Of a stretch of 64,000 nucleotides of DNA, positions 27,739 through 38,039 are shown piece after piece (position 1 is the first letter of the stretch; each line of letters opens with the position of its first letter). Source of the stretch: Physcia stellaris (lineage: Eukaryota; Ascomycota; Lecanoromycetes; Caliciales; Physciaceae); NCBI GenBank assembly GCA_018902385.1, contig JABSSW010000024.1, positions 248,001 to 312,000 on the forward strand. Reading direction: 5' to 3'. The position numbers and the translations under genes are program-made. The notes beneath the pieces are model-generated. The model saw only the letters and a list, made by a program, of their open reading frames with translations. It ran no database searches and was not told the DNA's origin.

Positions 27739-29102
27739 ATGGATGGATCTGCTCCTCCCCCATATATGCCCAGCGTTGGACATCTAGCATCTGATTCCAG
27801 CACACGAGGTATCAGCTCGCCACCTTCCTACTATACTGGACTTCCAAGCCAAGTCAGTCTCCGTGGTGGCTACATCAGGCACGAGGCGACAATGGAGGAA
27901 CATCCTTCCGCTGCATCCTACTTCGAGGAAAGGCCTTGCGCTATGCACAGTCACGCCCCTGTACTCAGGTACCCTCTAACCATAGACCCAGGTGTCACTA
28001 AGCTGGACATTGCTTTCCCGCAGCCGGAGCAGGATTACCGGGCGAGAGATGTCACGGACAGTGACTGGCATACATTCCTCAATTACCTACTACCTAATGG
28101 AGCATCCGACAGTGAGCACAGTAAAAATGACGAGTATGCTAGCCCTCGGCAGCAATCCAGAATTAGGGGCGTAATCAATGAATGGAACGAAGGGTTCTTT
28201 AACCCCGAGGGATCCTAATTCAATACGAGCGCAACGCCTCTACGACCTCATCAGTCAGATCGACTTCTTCGGAAATCCCGGTATCTTTCCATTCTTCAGG
28301 AACACAAGATCTTCCAACCTGTTACCGTGGCCATTCTCAAGGAGATAGCCACCACGAGGAACAATACACCCACTACCGCTTACCTAGGCCGAAGCACAAC
28401 TCTCATCACCGCTCATCCTCAACTTCATCCAGCTCATCATCATCGTCCTCGTCTTCCGACTCCTCGGTCGACTCCATCTCCTCCAAAGATTTAAACGGGC
28501 TAGACCAATCCCAGATCCAACAAGCCATATCCAACTTCCGCACCACAGCGCACACCACAAGCCTCCCTGCAGCCATCAACCAGCTACGCGCCCAGCTTCG
28601 CGCCCAGCACCGCGCGGGCGGCTTCTCTACCCGAGGCAACAATGGCATAAATCATGCCCAGCTGCGCGCGGAGTGCCGCCAACTTAAAGCTCAGATCAAG
28701 GATGAGGTCAGGACTATGAAGCATGCTCGGAGGGAGCAACGACAGGCGTGGAGACAGACGAGGAAGGAGACGAGGAAGGAACGCAGGGGAATGAAAAGGG
28801 AGGCGAAGAAGGAGAGGAAAGAAATGAAGAAGGAGGTGAAGCGGGAGGCTAAAGCAGCTTGGAAGGAGGCAAAGAGGGAGTGGAAGGCCGAGAGGAAGGG
28901 GAAGAAGTATGGGGGTGGGTTTAGGGGTGGTGTGGATGAGACGGGGGAAGGTGTGGATCATGTGACGAGGGGAGTGCAGCAGATGGGGACCGGAATGGGG
29001 ATGGTGAGGTCGCAGGAGAGTTTTCCTATAAGGCAAGAGACTGGTGTGATTGGAAATGGTGAAGGTATCGTCAAAGGTTCAGAAAAGGAGTTGAAGATCT
29101 AG
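27739..29102 (+). pseudogene. Conserved coiled-coil fungal protein broken by a one-base loss
   Basis: Two frames form one gene. The first (ATG 27739) contains the fungal-conserved blocks ARDVTDSDWHTFLNYLLP and VINEWNEGFFNP, then reaches TAA at 28216. The second frame is open from there to 29102 with no stop. It gives RGIL right after NP, a Ser-rich run, two similar QLRAQ/QLRAE helices and a long Arg/Lys/Glu coiled coil (about 28690–28910). The break is in CCCC at 28203–28206; one extra C would give FFNPRGI, the sequence I expect in this family. No intron fits, because the conserved residues are adjacent. Restored length would be 454 residues. It is either a real mutation or an assembly undercall. 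Function is unknown; no enzymatic motif is seen. A start further upstream (27607) is possible but less likely. Confidence 0.7.
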
Positions 29103-29395
29103 GTGTTTATTACCCTCCAGTCATTAGCAGAACAATGGATAGATATCGCTGCTCTTGACGTTACTTCAGGACAATCTTGGGAATATTATTCATAATCGTT
29201 GACGTGCTGACATCAATTTCATTGGTTTGAACGTAGAGAATACAAACAGGAGAATCAGTGAAACCGCTTCCTTTAAGTACACGAAAGATTCCAGAAATAC
29301 CTATGCGACTTCGATATTAAAGTGGATTGTTGATGCCCCCCGCGTCATCCCACTTCCACCGCGAATAGCCGAGCCATCCAGTCACCAATCATGCA

Positions 29396-31061
29396 ATGTC
29401 AACCACCAGTAGGAAGACAAACTCACCTATTGATCTTGACTTCACCCTCCGAAGAGTCTTTGGAAAGGCCGCTTTCAGGTAAAAGAACCTTATAATCGCT
29501 CTCAGTCGATCCCTGATTGAATAACATCGCGCAGACCTTACCAGCGAGAGATTATCACTGCGGCACTCGAAGGCCACGATGTCTTTGTTCAAGCAGGTGA
29601 GCTCTCTGTTGCTCTCTATGAGTTCCAAACTGACTTCGCAACACTAGCAACATCGTTCGGAAAAAGCCTTTGCTATCAATTGCCTGCTGTCATCGATCAT
29701 GGCATTACGGTTGTCATATCACCGCTTCTTGCCTTGATGAACAATCAAGTTGCAGCACTTCAAGCAGCAAATATAGTAGTAGCAACACTCAATTCCAACA
29801 CTCCATATTCCGACAAGAAGGCCATTATCGACGATCTCAAGTGTGGTATGCGAATCTCGGACTGCAGAAACATTCTCGTTCCTGACTTGCGTCAGGGCAC
29901 CCTCTGACCAGATTGCTGTACATAACGCCAGAATATACGCTTACAGAGACCTTTCGAACACATCTCAAGACGATCTACAATCAAGGCGAGCTCTCCCGGA
30001 TTGCGATTGACGAAGCACATTGCATTTCGGAATGGGGTCATGATTTTCGTCCTGCTTATTGCCATCTGTCTCACTTTCGCCAGACTTATCCTACAGTCCC
30101 TATAATCTGTCTCACAGCAACCGCTACGCCATCTGTCCGCAACGACATCATCAAGACCTTGACACTCGACCCAACGAAGATTAAAACTTTCTGTACGAGT
30201 ACCAACCGCCCAAACCTACATTACGAAATCCGCTTCACGAACGACGAACATGATACACGCTTTTCCTCTCTTCTTACCTGGCTTCAAGCCATCTATGCCC
30301 GCCGATCACAATCACCTTCAGCACCAAACGTTCGTCCTACCGCCGTCTCCGGTATAATTTACACCTCCTTCCGTAATTCCTGCGAAGATCTCGCGTCGCG
30401 TCTCCGTTCCCACAGTATCGGTGCCGCACCTTACCACGCCGGTCTCTCGAATCTGGATCGCGTTGATACACAGCACAAATGGCTTGTGGGAGAAGACGGG
30501 TACGATATCATCGTTGCGACTACAGCATTTGGGATGGGTATTGACAAGCAGGATGTACGCTTTGTGATACATTGGTGTGTACCCAAATCATTCGAAGGCT
30601 ACTACCAAGAAGCGGGAAGGGCGGGACGTGACGGAAAAGCTGCTGCCTGTATCCTGTTTTACTCAAGAGAAGATCGAGATCGGGTTGCATATCGAATTAG
30701 CAAAGATGCTGGGAATAGTGGCGGTCACGATCAGGAGAAAGGACCTAGCACCCAAGTCAAAGGTCGCTCAGACAGTTTTCAGAGTCTAGTCAAGTATTGC
30801 GAAGGTACGGGACGGTGTCGTCATGAATTCATTCGAGAATTTTTTGGCGAGGGAAAAAGCGTAATTGGTGGCTTTGACTCGACAGAGCACGGAAAGGGCT
30901 TGAGTGGTAACGTGATGTCAATCTGCGACTATGCTTGTGATTACTGCAAAGATTCAAAAGACTTAAAGGAGAGAAAGCGAGAAGGGCTAGCAAGCGAGGA
31001 ATGGGTCAGTACCCAGAGAGAAAGAGGTGGTGATAGCTTCTATGGGGAGGGGTGGGATTAG
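29396..31061 (+). CDS. Short RecQ-family DNA helicase
   Basis: 502 residues in four exons: 29396..29478, 29535..29596, 29648..29845, 29896..31061. Motif 0/I region: FRPYQREIITAALEGHDVFV and the Walker A AATSFGKSLCYQLPAV. Motif II is DEAHCISEWGHDFRPAY (DEAH box), motif III LTATATPSVRNDI, motif V ATTAFGMGIDK and motif VI YQEAGRAGRDGKAA. The RecQ zinc site follows (YCEGTGRCRHEFIREFF, then CDYACDYC). There is no HRDC domain and the RQC part is short. It is therefore the small fungal RecQ, not the large Sgs1/QDE-3/BLM type. Expected role: 3'-to-5' unwinding during recombination and fork repair. All splice sites are canonical and the frame is intact. Confidence 0.9.
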
Positions 31062-31922
31062 ATCCAGCTTAAGTCGACTGCTGATTTGAAAGGCAGAATC
31101 AACACCCTCTCTCACACTGACTAGTAGGCTTGTGATCAATAGGGACAAGCAAGGAAGCAGCATACTGCAGGGACCCAAAAGATTCTTAGTCTGAAGGCGA
31201 ATGGTCCTATGTCGTATACGTCAGAACCTAATACCACTTAATCGTAAGTTTTGTTAGATCTGGTTGTAATCATAATGATACTAATGACCTTAGGCTGTTA
31301 ACGAGTTCCGAAATCTCTGTTTGAACTTCCAAATCATTACTTTCCATTTTCATTAGTCCACAAGCTTCGATTCATGGCCATCTTCTTTCTCCCTTCACAA
31401 GATCGCATCACACAAGGAAGAAGCCTTGTTGAAGGTGCATTATTACACTCCCTAGAAGCAGCTATCAACTTCACTCCTTCATTTGTTTCGGGACAATCAT
31501 TGATGGTGACGGCTATCGGCACCCACCATGTTGACCATCGGTGTCACAACTTTTGATGCAGTCTGTCCTTTTTCTTCTCTACACAATAATGATGGGAATG
31601 GCTGTATAACTTGCAGATGACTCTTCGTGTCATACTCTAAGCCCTGATTTTTATTTCTCCATTTCCTTTCTAGACATGTTCCCGTCATTGGAGCCTCTAC
31701 GTCGACTTTTATAATGACTGCAGTCTAGACCGTCAAGAAACCATGACTTTGTTTGGAAACCGAGCATCTAGCTCACGATTCAATATTGTACCTCAAACTC
31801 AATTCTTCCCCTAAAGAATTAAAGTGTACAGATATTGTTTCAGCAATCACAGATTGCAACATCCACCAACAGTACATCACGAACCATCCATCAAATCCGC
31901 GTCAGCCCGCCAAAGACCAACC
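31062..31922. other. Intergenic, promoter side of the repeat-protein gene
   Basis: 861 bp with no supported gene. An in-frame ATG at 31824 lies 99 bp upstream of the chosen start, but the signal peptide begins only at 31923. Confidence 0.45.
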
Positions 31923-34900
31923 ATGTATTTTAAACATCATCTTGTGGCCCTCTTCGCAGGCCCCTTCATCCTTATCTTTGCATTCACCACCCCAGCAGCT
32001 TCAGCACAAACATCCTCTCCAGCCCCCGTGTCTCCACCCTTATCATCGACTGCACCGCCAACAATAACAGCCAATCTGGCGGACCCGACTATCTCGAGTC
32101 AATTCCAACTCGGCCTCAACAACGGCCTCCGAACCCTCTGTCTCGGGCCCCAAAGCAGCATTCAACCTCCAGACAACCATGCTTCAGCCCCTTCACCCAG
32201 CCAAGCGTTGAAGTTGACAATGCAGCATATCCAACCCTCTTCCGGTGCCGGGATGGCAGCTGAAAGCTTTAGCACGGTTACGCAAGTCACTACGGAATCG
32301 ACGGCATATGAGACCGAGTTACTGAAGATCACTACCGTCACTGCGTGGATTGACGTGCTCAGTTTCTTGGACGCCGGGAGTGGGATGCAGACGGGTACTT
32401 CGTTTCGAGGAGCATCACTAGGAGTAAATGAGAGAGCAAGAGCGAACGGAGAAGTATTGGTCACGGTCACGAGGACGCAGATTGCTACCCAGACGGCGGT
32501 CGTCAAGGAGGTGGCTGTTACGGCACTGATCTACGTTCTCTCATACCCTGCCTCGAGTCTCACAGACGCGGCGATTACGACGGCTTATTCGAACCCAGCG
32601 CCTACTTTGCTTCGTGCAGGGAATGGCACTAATATATCCCAGAACCTGCCGAATCAGCAAGCTGCCTCTCAAAATCAAGCCGAGATGCTACAGGCTTTTA
32701 AAGATGGTTATGCGCTAGGAAAAGAAATGGAGAATCCTTGCGGTCCGGCGCGTGCACCTGCTCTAGGTGCTGTAGGTAAGACGGAAAATGTGCGGAAAGG
32801 TCTAGGGGAAGGGGTTCTCGATCTGGTCGGTGTTGAGCCTGACAATACGGGATCTGGCCATAGATTAAGAAGGCAGAACCACGATGTTTTTGAGAAGCGA
32901 ATTGGAGGATCCGGAGCTCATGGAAGCGGAAGTGGAAGCGGAGGCCGAGGGGGCAGCGCTCACACAGGTTCAAATATTGTTGGGTCGGCCACCTCATGCG
33001 CAACCCACACGACAGCTATACATAATCTACTAATCACAGCCCTAGTTATTGGCTTCTCGGTTTTTGGAGCTGGAGCGTCAACGGCGGATTTCTCGGGCAG
33101 TTCTTCAGCTATCTCGACTTCAATGGAACTTAAAGCTTCGGATCCCACAGAATCCTTACCTTCAAACTCGTCTCCATTCGTCACAAACACCTTGCGCTCA
33201 CCCACCAATCTCCGACTGGACTCGCTCACCAGCCTGGAGAAGAGAAGGGGAGCACCGGCAGCAGCAGCGACGGTAGCAGATCTAAATTCAGGTGCGACTG
33301 CTCGACCCAGCTCACCACCGATCCGACTCCTCCTGGTCGTCGCCCTGCTGTTTGTGCTGTTCACCACCAGAGTCACAGCTGGTACCACAGCTGAGCCTGG
33401 ATCCGTGGTCGTTGATAATTTGGCCGTTACTCGACACGTGAGTGCTACGGTACCAGAAACTTTGAGATCCCGAGAGGTCGATCCTACTTCTACAGAGGCC
33501 GACACCGCTCCTTCAGGCATGGGAAACAGCGATGAAGGGAACAAAAGGCTCAAAGGCGGGGTTTACGTTAGCACGGGTGCACGCCCTCGCTCAACGGCAC
33601 CAACAAGATGGGTATTCTGGATCATTGTTCTAGTCACCAGCTTGACCACTTTTGGGGCGAACGCTACTCATGTGCACTCTAGCATTGACTCTACGGCTAT
33701 CACAAAGCTGGCGTATAGCGTCGACAAGTCTCCTACCCGGCTTGCATCACCCCGTCAAGCTCCTCACCATGAAACGAAGCAAATCACAAACAAGTCACCC
33801 AACCCCTTCATCGCAGCACGACAGCAGCTAAGTGGTGGTGGATACGATATCACCCCGGTGCCCCTGGTAATGTGAACGGCCCAGGCTATCACATCGTGCC
33901 AAATCAACTTTGCAGTGCTAAGTACGATTACAACTGCGGTGATGCTTCATTGGGAGCAAGACCGTCTATAAAGCTGGCCCTTCTTACTCTTTACTTCTTG
34001 TTCGGTTGCGGATTTGTCAGTGCTGCTGGTTCAGCTATTACTACACGAGATACGACAGATATTCTAGATCTCGAAAACTTTAATCCTACATATCCGCCCT
34101 CCAACACTTGTACTACTACGACTTCGCTGCCTACTTTTGTTTCGGGGCCTGGAAGCTCAGATACGGAGATGGACGCCCGACCTACTAAGCGCGTGAGGTT
34201 CCTGCTCGGAAAGGAGCGTCGCAGTAGTATTCCCGAGGAGAGGGAATCGACACGTATAAAGCAAGACTTGATCAAAGGAGGGGCAGGGAGATCAACGAAG
34301 CCCAAGCCCAAGCCAAAGGATATCGCAACTCGCCGGCCTCGATCGCATTCTGCTCCTATTCTTGGCCAACATACGAACTCAATCTTGACGACCGCTTCAA
34401 TTGCCCTGGTTTTCGCGATCTCGATCAGTGGCTGCGCGGCATTGCCCAGTCTCTCAGCCCCAGAAGCCTCGTCGGCCATAAGTCTTCCAACGCATATCCT
34501 ACGGTCGGTGGACACTGGACTTCCGTCTTCTACGGCGTTGGCTCATCGTGAAGAGCAAGGAGAGAGCCAACCAGATGATGAGTCAAAACGGCAGCACCAG
34601 CAGAGCGGCGGCACCAGCGGTAGTGCTGGAGGATGCTACGAAAATTGCAAAAGTGCTTCAGCTCCCAAGCCAAGGCCAAGGTCCCTTCTCTGGTCTTCCA
34701 TTCCCCTCCTCCTCATGCTACTCGGTTGCACAGCGTCGACCACCTTGATATCCACTGAAGCTTCGTCGACCATAAATCTTCCAACGCATATCCTACGGTC
34801 GGTAGACACTGCACTCCCGTCTTCTACGGCGTTGGCTCATGGTGGAGGTCAAGCGAAGAATGTCTCGGACAGCGATACTGACAAAAAAAATCGCGGTTGC

Positions 34901-36741
34901 GGCCCCCATGGGTGTCCCCACTCCTCATCTCCCAAAATCTGCTCAACCTCAATCATCCGGCCTTCCCTTCCTCTTCTCTTCATCCTCCTCAACTACATCA
35001 CCGGTGCCGCAGCCTCAGACAACGTCTCTACTGTCGAGCCCCTATCCACAGACTCGACTCAACCGTGCGAAGACGGGCTGGATCCGTCTCCAATCGGCTC
35101 ACCTCCCAATGTTACCCCCGTTGCCAATAACCAACAAGCAGGAACTCTCCAAGCCGCTCAAGCAGCCGAAGGTTTCCCAGTCACCTCAGGGACCCCGAGC
35201 TATAAAAGAAACGCCATCGCCCGCCGTGTGGCGACTGGCGCTACGCTTCACAATACCTCCAAGGCCACCCAATCAAGATTGCCCTCCCCACTGCTACTCT
35301 TCGGCATCCTAGCGCTTTTCTTCGCAAACCAAACATCGGCGCTCACGCTCGGAAGCTCGGCTATGGCTCGCCGCGCTCTACCTGACATCCACGCCCGTTC
35401 GCATCGTCCTGAGCCCTCAGCCGCGGAACCGGAGCCGGTAGCAGTGATCCTGCCCCAAAAGCTGGAGATGTCGGAAACCGTCGTAACCGAATCTGAATCT
35501 ATATTCGAATATTGTGTCCAAATGACTGACGATGAAGGAATGGAAGATTGTTATGAATACATATCCGTTGAATATGGGCTGGAGAGATCCGAAACCGTCG
35601 CTTTTAGATCTGATTCTAGACTCGGCGGGGTCCAAATATCTGGCGAAGAAGAAGAAGAAGGCTGTTATGAAAGCATGGAGGATGGAGTCGAGGGTGCGAA
35701 CCCCAACGCTGGTCACAGGAATCTTGCCGTACGCTCAACCCCAACGCCGGTGCCCCTTCCGACTCCCATGCCCGTTCCTGTTCCTGATCGCCCTGAAGAC
35801 TCTGCAGCCGACCGATGCAACCAAATGAGCAACGACGGGGAAAGAGGAGATTGCCTGGCTGCAGTGAAAGCCGGACCTGCTCCGAACACCCTTGGAAACT
35901 CTAGAGCCGAACAGTGCAACCAAATAAGCGATGAAGCAGCAAGAAATGATTGCCTGAGCACCCCCGCTAGCCATCCTCGAAACCTAGACGCGGCGGATAC
36001 AATCGCACGTAGGGAAGTCGTCACAGGCGACGAGTGCGAACGTCTGCCCACAGAAGAAGAACAACATGATTGTGAGCTCGAAGCTAACGGTGGAGCCGCC
36101 AAACGGGACCAGAATGAGAACACCCCCGCTAGCCATCCTCGAAATTTTGATAGACGGCAGGATGGTGCGGTCGCCAGCGCTGGGCAGGAAGACATCATTG
36201 AGTTTAGCTATGATGACTCCACCCCCGTCCTCGAAAGCTACACAGACGGCAAGATGGTGCGGTCGCCAGCGCTGGGCAGGAAGACATCATAGAATATAGC
36301 TATGATGACCACCCCGCTACCCGTCCTCGAAATATAGACAGACGGCAAGATGGTGCGGTCGCCAGCGCTGGGCAGGAAGAGACCATCGAGTTTAGCTATG
36401 ATGACACCCCCGCTACACGTCCTCGAAAGCTAGACAGACGGCAAAACGTCGACCCTGAATACGCCGTATGCGCCAATATGACTGACCAGCAAGAGAAGGA
36501 AGGCTGTTTAGAAGGCCAAGACGATGGACCCGAGGGTGCGAACCCCGACGCTGGGCAGACTGAGACCAGGGATCTCGGCGCCACCTCCCCCACCGAAGGC
36601 ATCGCGAGGAGGGATCTCCAGGCCCGCTGGGAGACGGCGTCGAACAAAGGGGCGATTATCGCCATATCTTGTACTATTGTGGTGTCGATCCTTGTCGGGT
36701 TGTTTTTTACCTTAGTGAAGAGGAGGACTAGGGCGGAGTAG
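31923..36741 (+). CDS. Giant protein with nine tandem signal-peptide-like segments
   Basis: Three consecutive frames fill 4.8 kb almost without a gap: 31923–33875, 33872–36292 and about 36217–36741. Joined they give about 1,606 residues. I recognise no family. Residues 1–29 are a signal peptide (VALFAGPFILIFAFTTPAAS). Eight more segments of about 20 hydrophobic residues recur, each preceded by Arg/Pro and followed by small residues: LLITALVIGFSVFGAGAS, IRLLLVVALLFVLFTTRVTA, WVFWIIVLVTSLTTFGANA, LALLTLYFLFGCGFVSAA, SIALVFAISISGCAALPS, SIPLLLMLLGCTASTT, LPLLFILLNYITGAAAS and LLLFGILALFFANQTSA. Ser/Thr-rich spacers with dibasic sites separate them. Five C-x11-C modules and a C-terminal helix (AIIAISCTIVVSILVGLFF) end it. 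The frame breaks sit in C runs (33854, 36222); a 44-bp intron at 33872–33915 is an alternative for the first. Confidence 0.5.
34463..34840 (+). repeat. Internal 84-bp duplication in the repeat-protein gene
   Basis: Copies at 34463–34546 and 34757–34840, 294 bp apart (a multiple of three). They differ at only a few positions and encode EASSAISLPTHILRSVDTG versus EASSTINLPTHILRSVDTA, then LPSSTALAH in both. This shows recent duplication of a whole hydrophobic module. Confidence 0.9.
36152..36441 (+). repeat. 96-bp tandem repeat near the 3' end of the repeat-protein gene
   Basis: AGACGGCA-A/G-GATGGTGCGG starts copies at 36152, 36244 and 36340, and a partial fourth starts at 36436. Spacings are 92, 96 and 96 bp. 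A full copy is 32 codons (RRQDGAVASAGQED, then IIEYSYDDHPATRPRNID). The first copy is 4 bp short, which throws the reading frame. Confidence 0.9.
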
Positions 36742-38039
36742 AAGCGGGGTTGATGGGATTGGGGTTATATTACTTTACTTGGGGCACGGAGGGGGGAGGG
36801 GGAGATGTTTTGAGTGTTGTGTATGTATGTATGTTGGTAGGGTGGGATTGAATAACGGGAGATATTTGCGTGCGGATTTTGGGAAGCTGGGACTTCTTCT
36901 AACAGAAATTTGAATATCGGTTTTGGACATCTTCCCTTGTTGCTTCCATTTCCAAACCTCATCGTCTCGCTAACATCCCTCCCCTTGTCTGTCCATTCTA
37001 TTCTACGTACTATTTTTGCACCCTTCTCCCATGACACAACATCCATACACAACGGCCGAACACGCACACACTCGATCATGGACAACGCACTTATATTATT
37101 CTCTAGTCGTGTGGAGGGAAAATCTTCCACGCTCCATCTACTCTAACATAATCATGAAACGGAGCACTGATCTCGAAAACAGTGTCAAAGATAACGTCCA
37201 GAGGTAGAGAGACCAAAAAAGAAAACGAAGGCCGAATTCGATACGTATCCAACAGTCCAAAGAAATCAGCATGGCAATATATCCTCTTCTCTCCACCCCA
37301 TCTCTTCCCTCCCACGATCAGCTTCTTCGTTCTCCTGCGCCCACCCCTAAACCCCAAAAAGCACAAACCCCAACACCGCACCCCCGATCACAAGTCCCAA
37401 GATTCGCGTCGTCGCCGTCTCGCTTCCTCACACCTGCCTGTGTCTGTGTCTCTTTTCTCGTTCTCGTTCTCAGGAGCGGGGAAGGATGGGATTTGAGGTT
37501 TTCTAGGGGGAATGAGGAGGAGAAGATTGTTGAGAAAGGGAAACATTTGGGCGTGGTTGTTGATAGAAGTTTGATTTGAATTGAGATGAGCGGCCCCATA
37601 AAGGAAAAAAAAAGATTAGAAATAGATGATAAAGATGGGAAAAGAGAGAAAAAGACACTCTGCTGTAAGAACGAGTGCTGTGTGGGTCTGCGAATGGGAG
37701 CGAAGGGTTTGTGCTGGGAGAAGGGCAGAGGAGAGAACTAGAAGAGAGGATTCGGAATATTGCGTTTTTATTTTGGGGGATTGGGGGAGAGGGATGGGAT
37801 GAGTTGATTTAGTTGGTGGGTTTGTGGAGGTGATGGATGATGGATTCCGGGGGGGGATGGTTCTGGTGGTAGAAGATAGGGGCTGAGAAGAGAACAAAAA
37901 AAGCGGCAGAAGAAGGACGAAGCGTGAGTAGTGAAATGATAAAAGAAAATAAAGAAGTTGATTAAAGAAAAAGTAAAAAAAAAGAATAGAGAGAAAATTT
38001 CCAATTCGTAAATTGCGAATTTTAGATGAAAAATGATCG
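36742..38039. other. 3' flank of the repeat-protein gene, low complexity
   Basis: 1.3 kb without a supported gene. Purine-rich stretches occur near 37600–37800 and A/G runs near 37950–38000, grading into the AT-rich island. Confidence 0.45.

Noticed and set aside
29389-29628. 79-codon minus-strand frame over the RecQ 5' end
   Set aside because: Overlaps three RecQ exons and introns on the other strand; no motif.
32960-33553. 197-codon minus-strand frame
   Set aside because: Antisense to the giant repeat protein; it exists because the sense strand is biased in codon use. No motif.
33872-33915. 44-bp intron (GTGAAC to TTGCAG) joining the first two frames of the giant protein
   Set aside because: Possible, but shorter than every other intron in the window and with no good branch site. 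The C-run explanation also fits two other breaks, so I prefer it without excluding the intron.
33991-34515. 174-codon minus-strand frame
   Set aside because: Antisense shadow of the same gene.
35713-36198. 161-codon minus-strand frame with Ser/Gly repeats
   Set aside because: Antisense to the C-x11-C and 96-bp repeat region; its repeats mirror the sense repeats.
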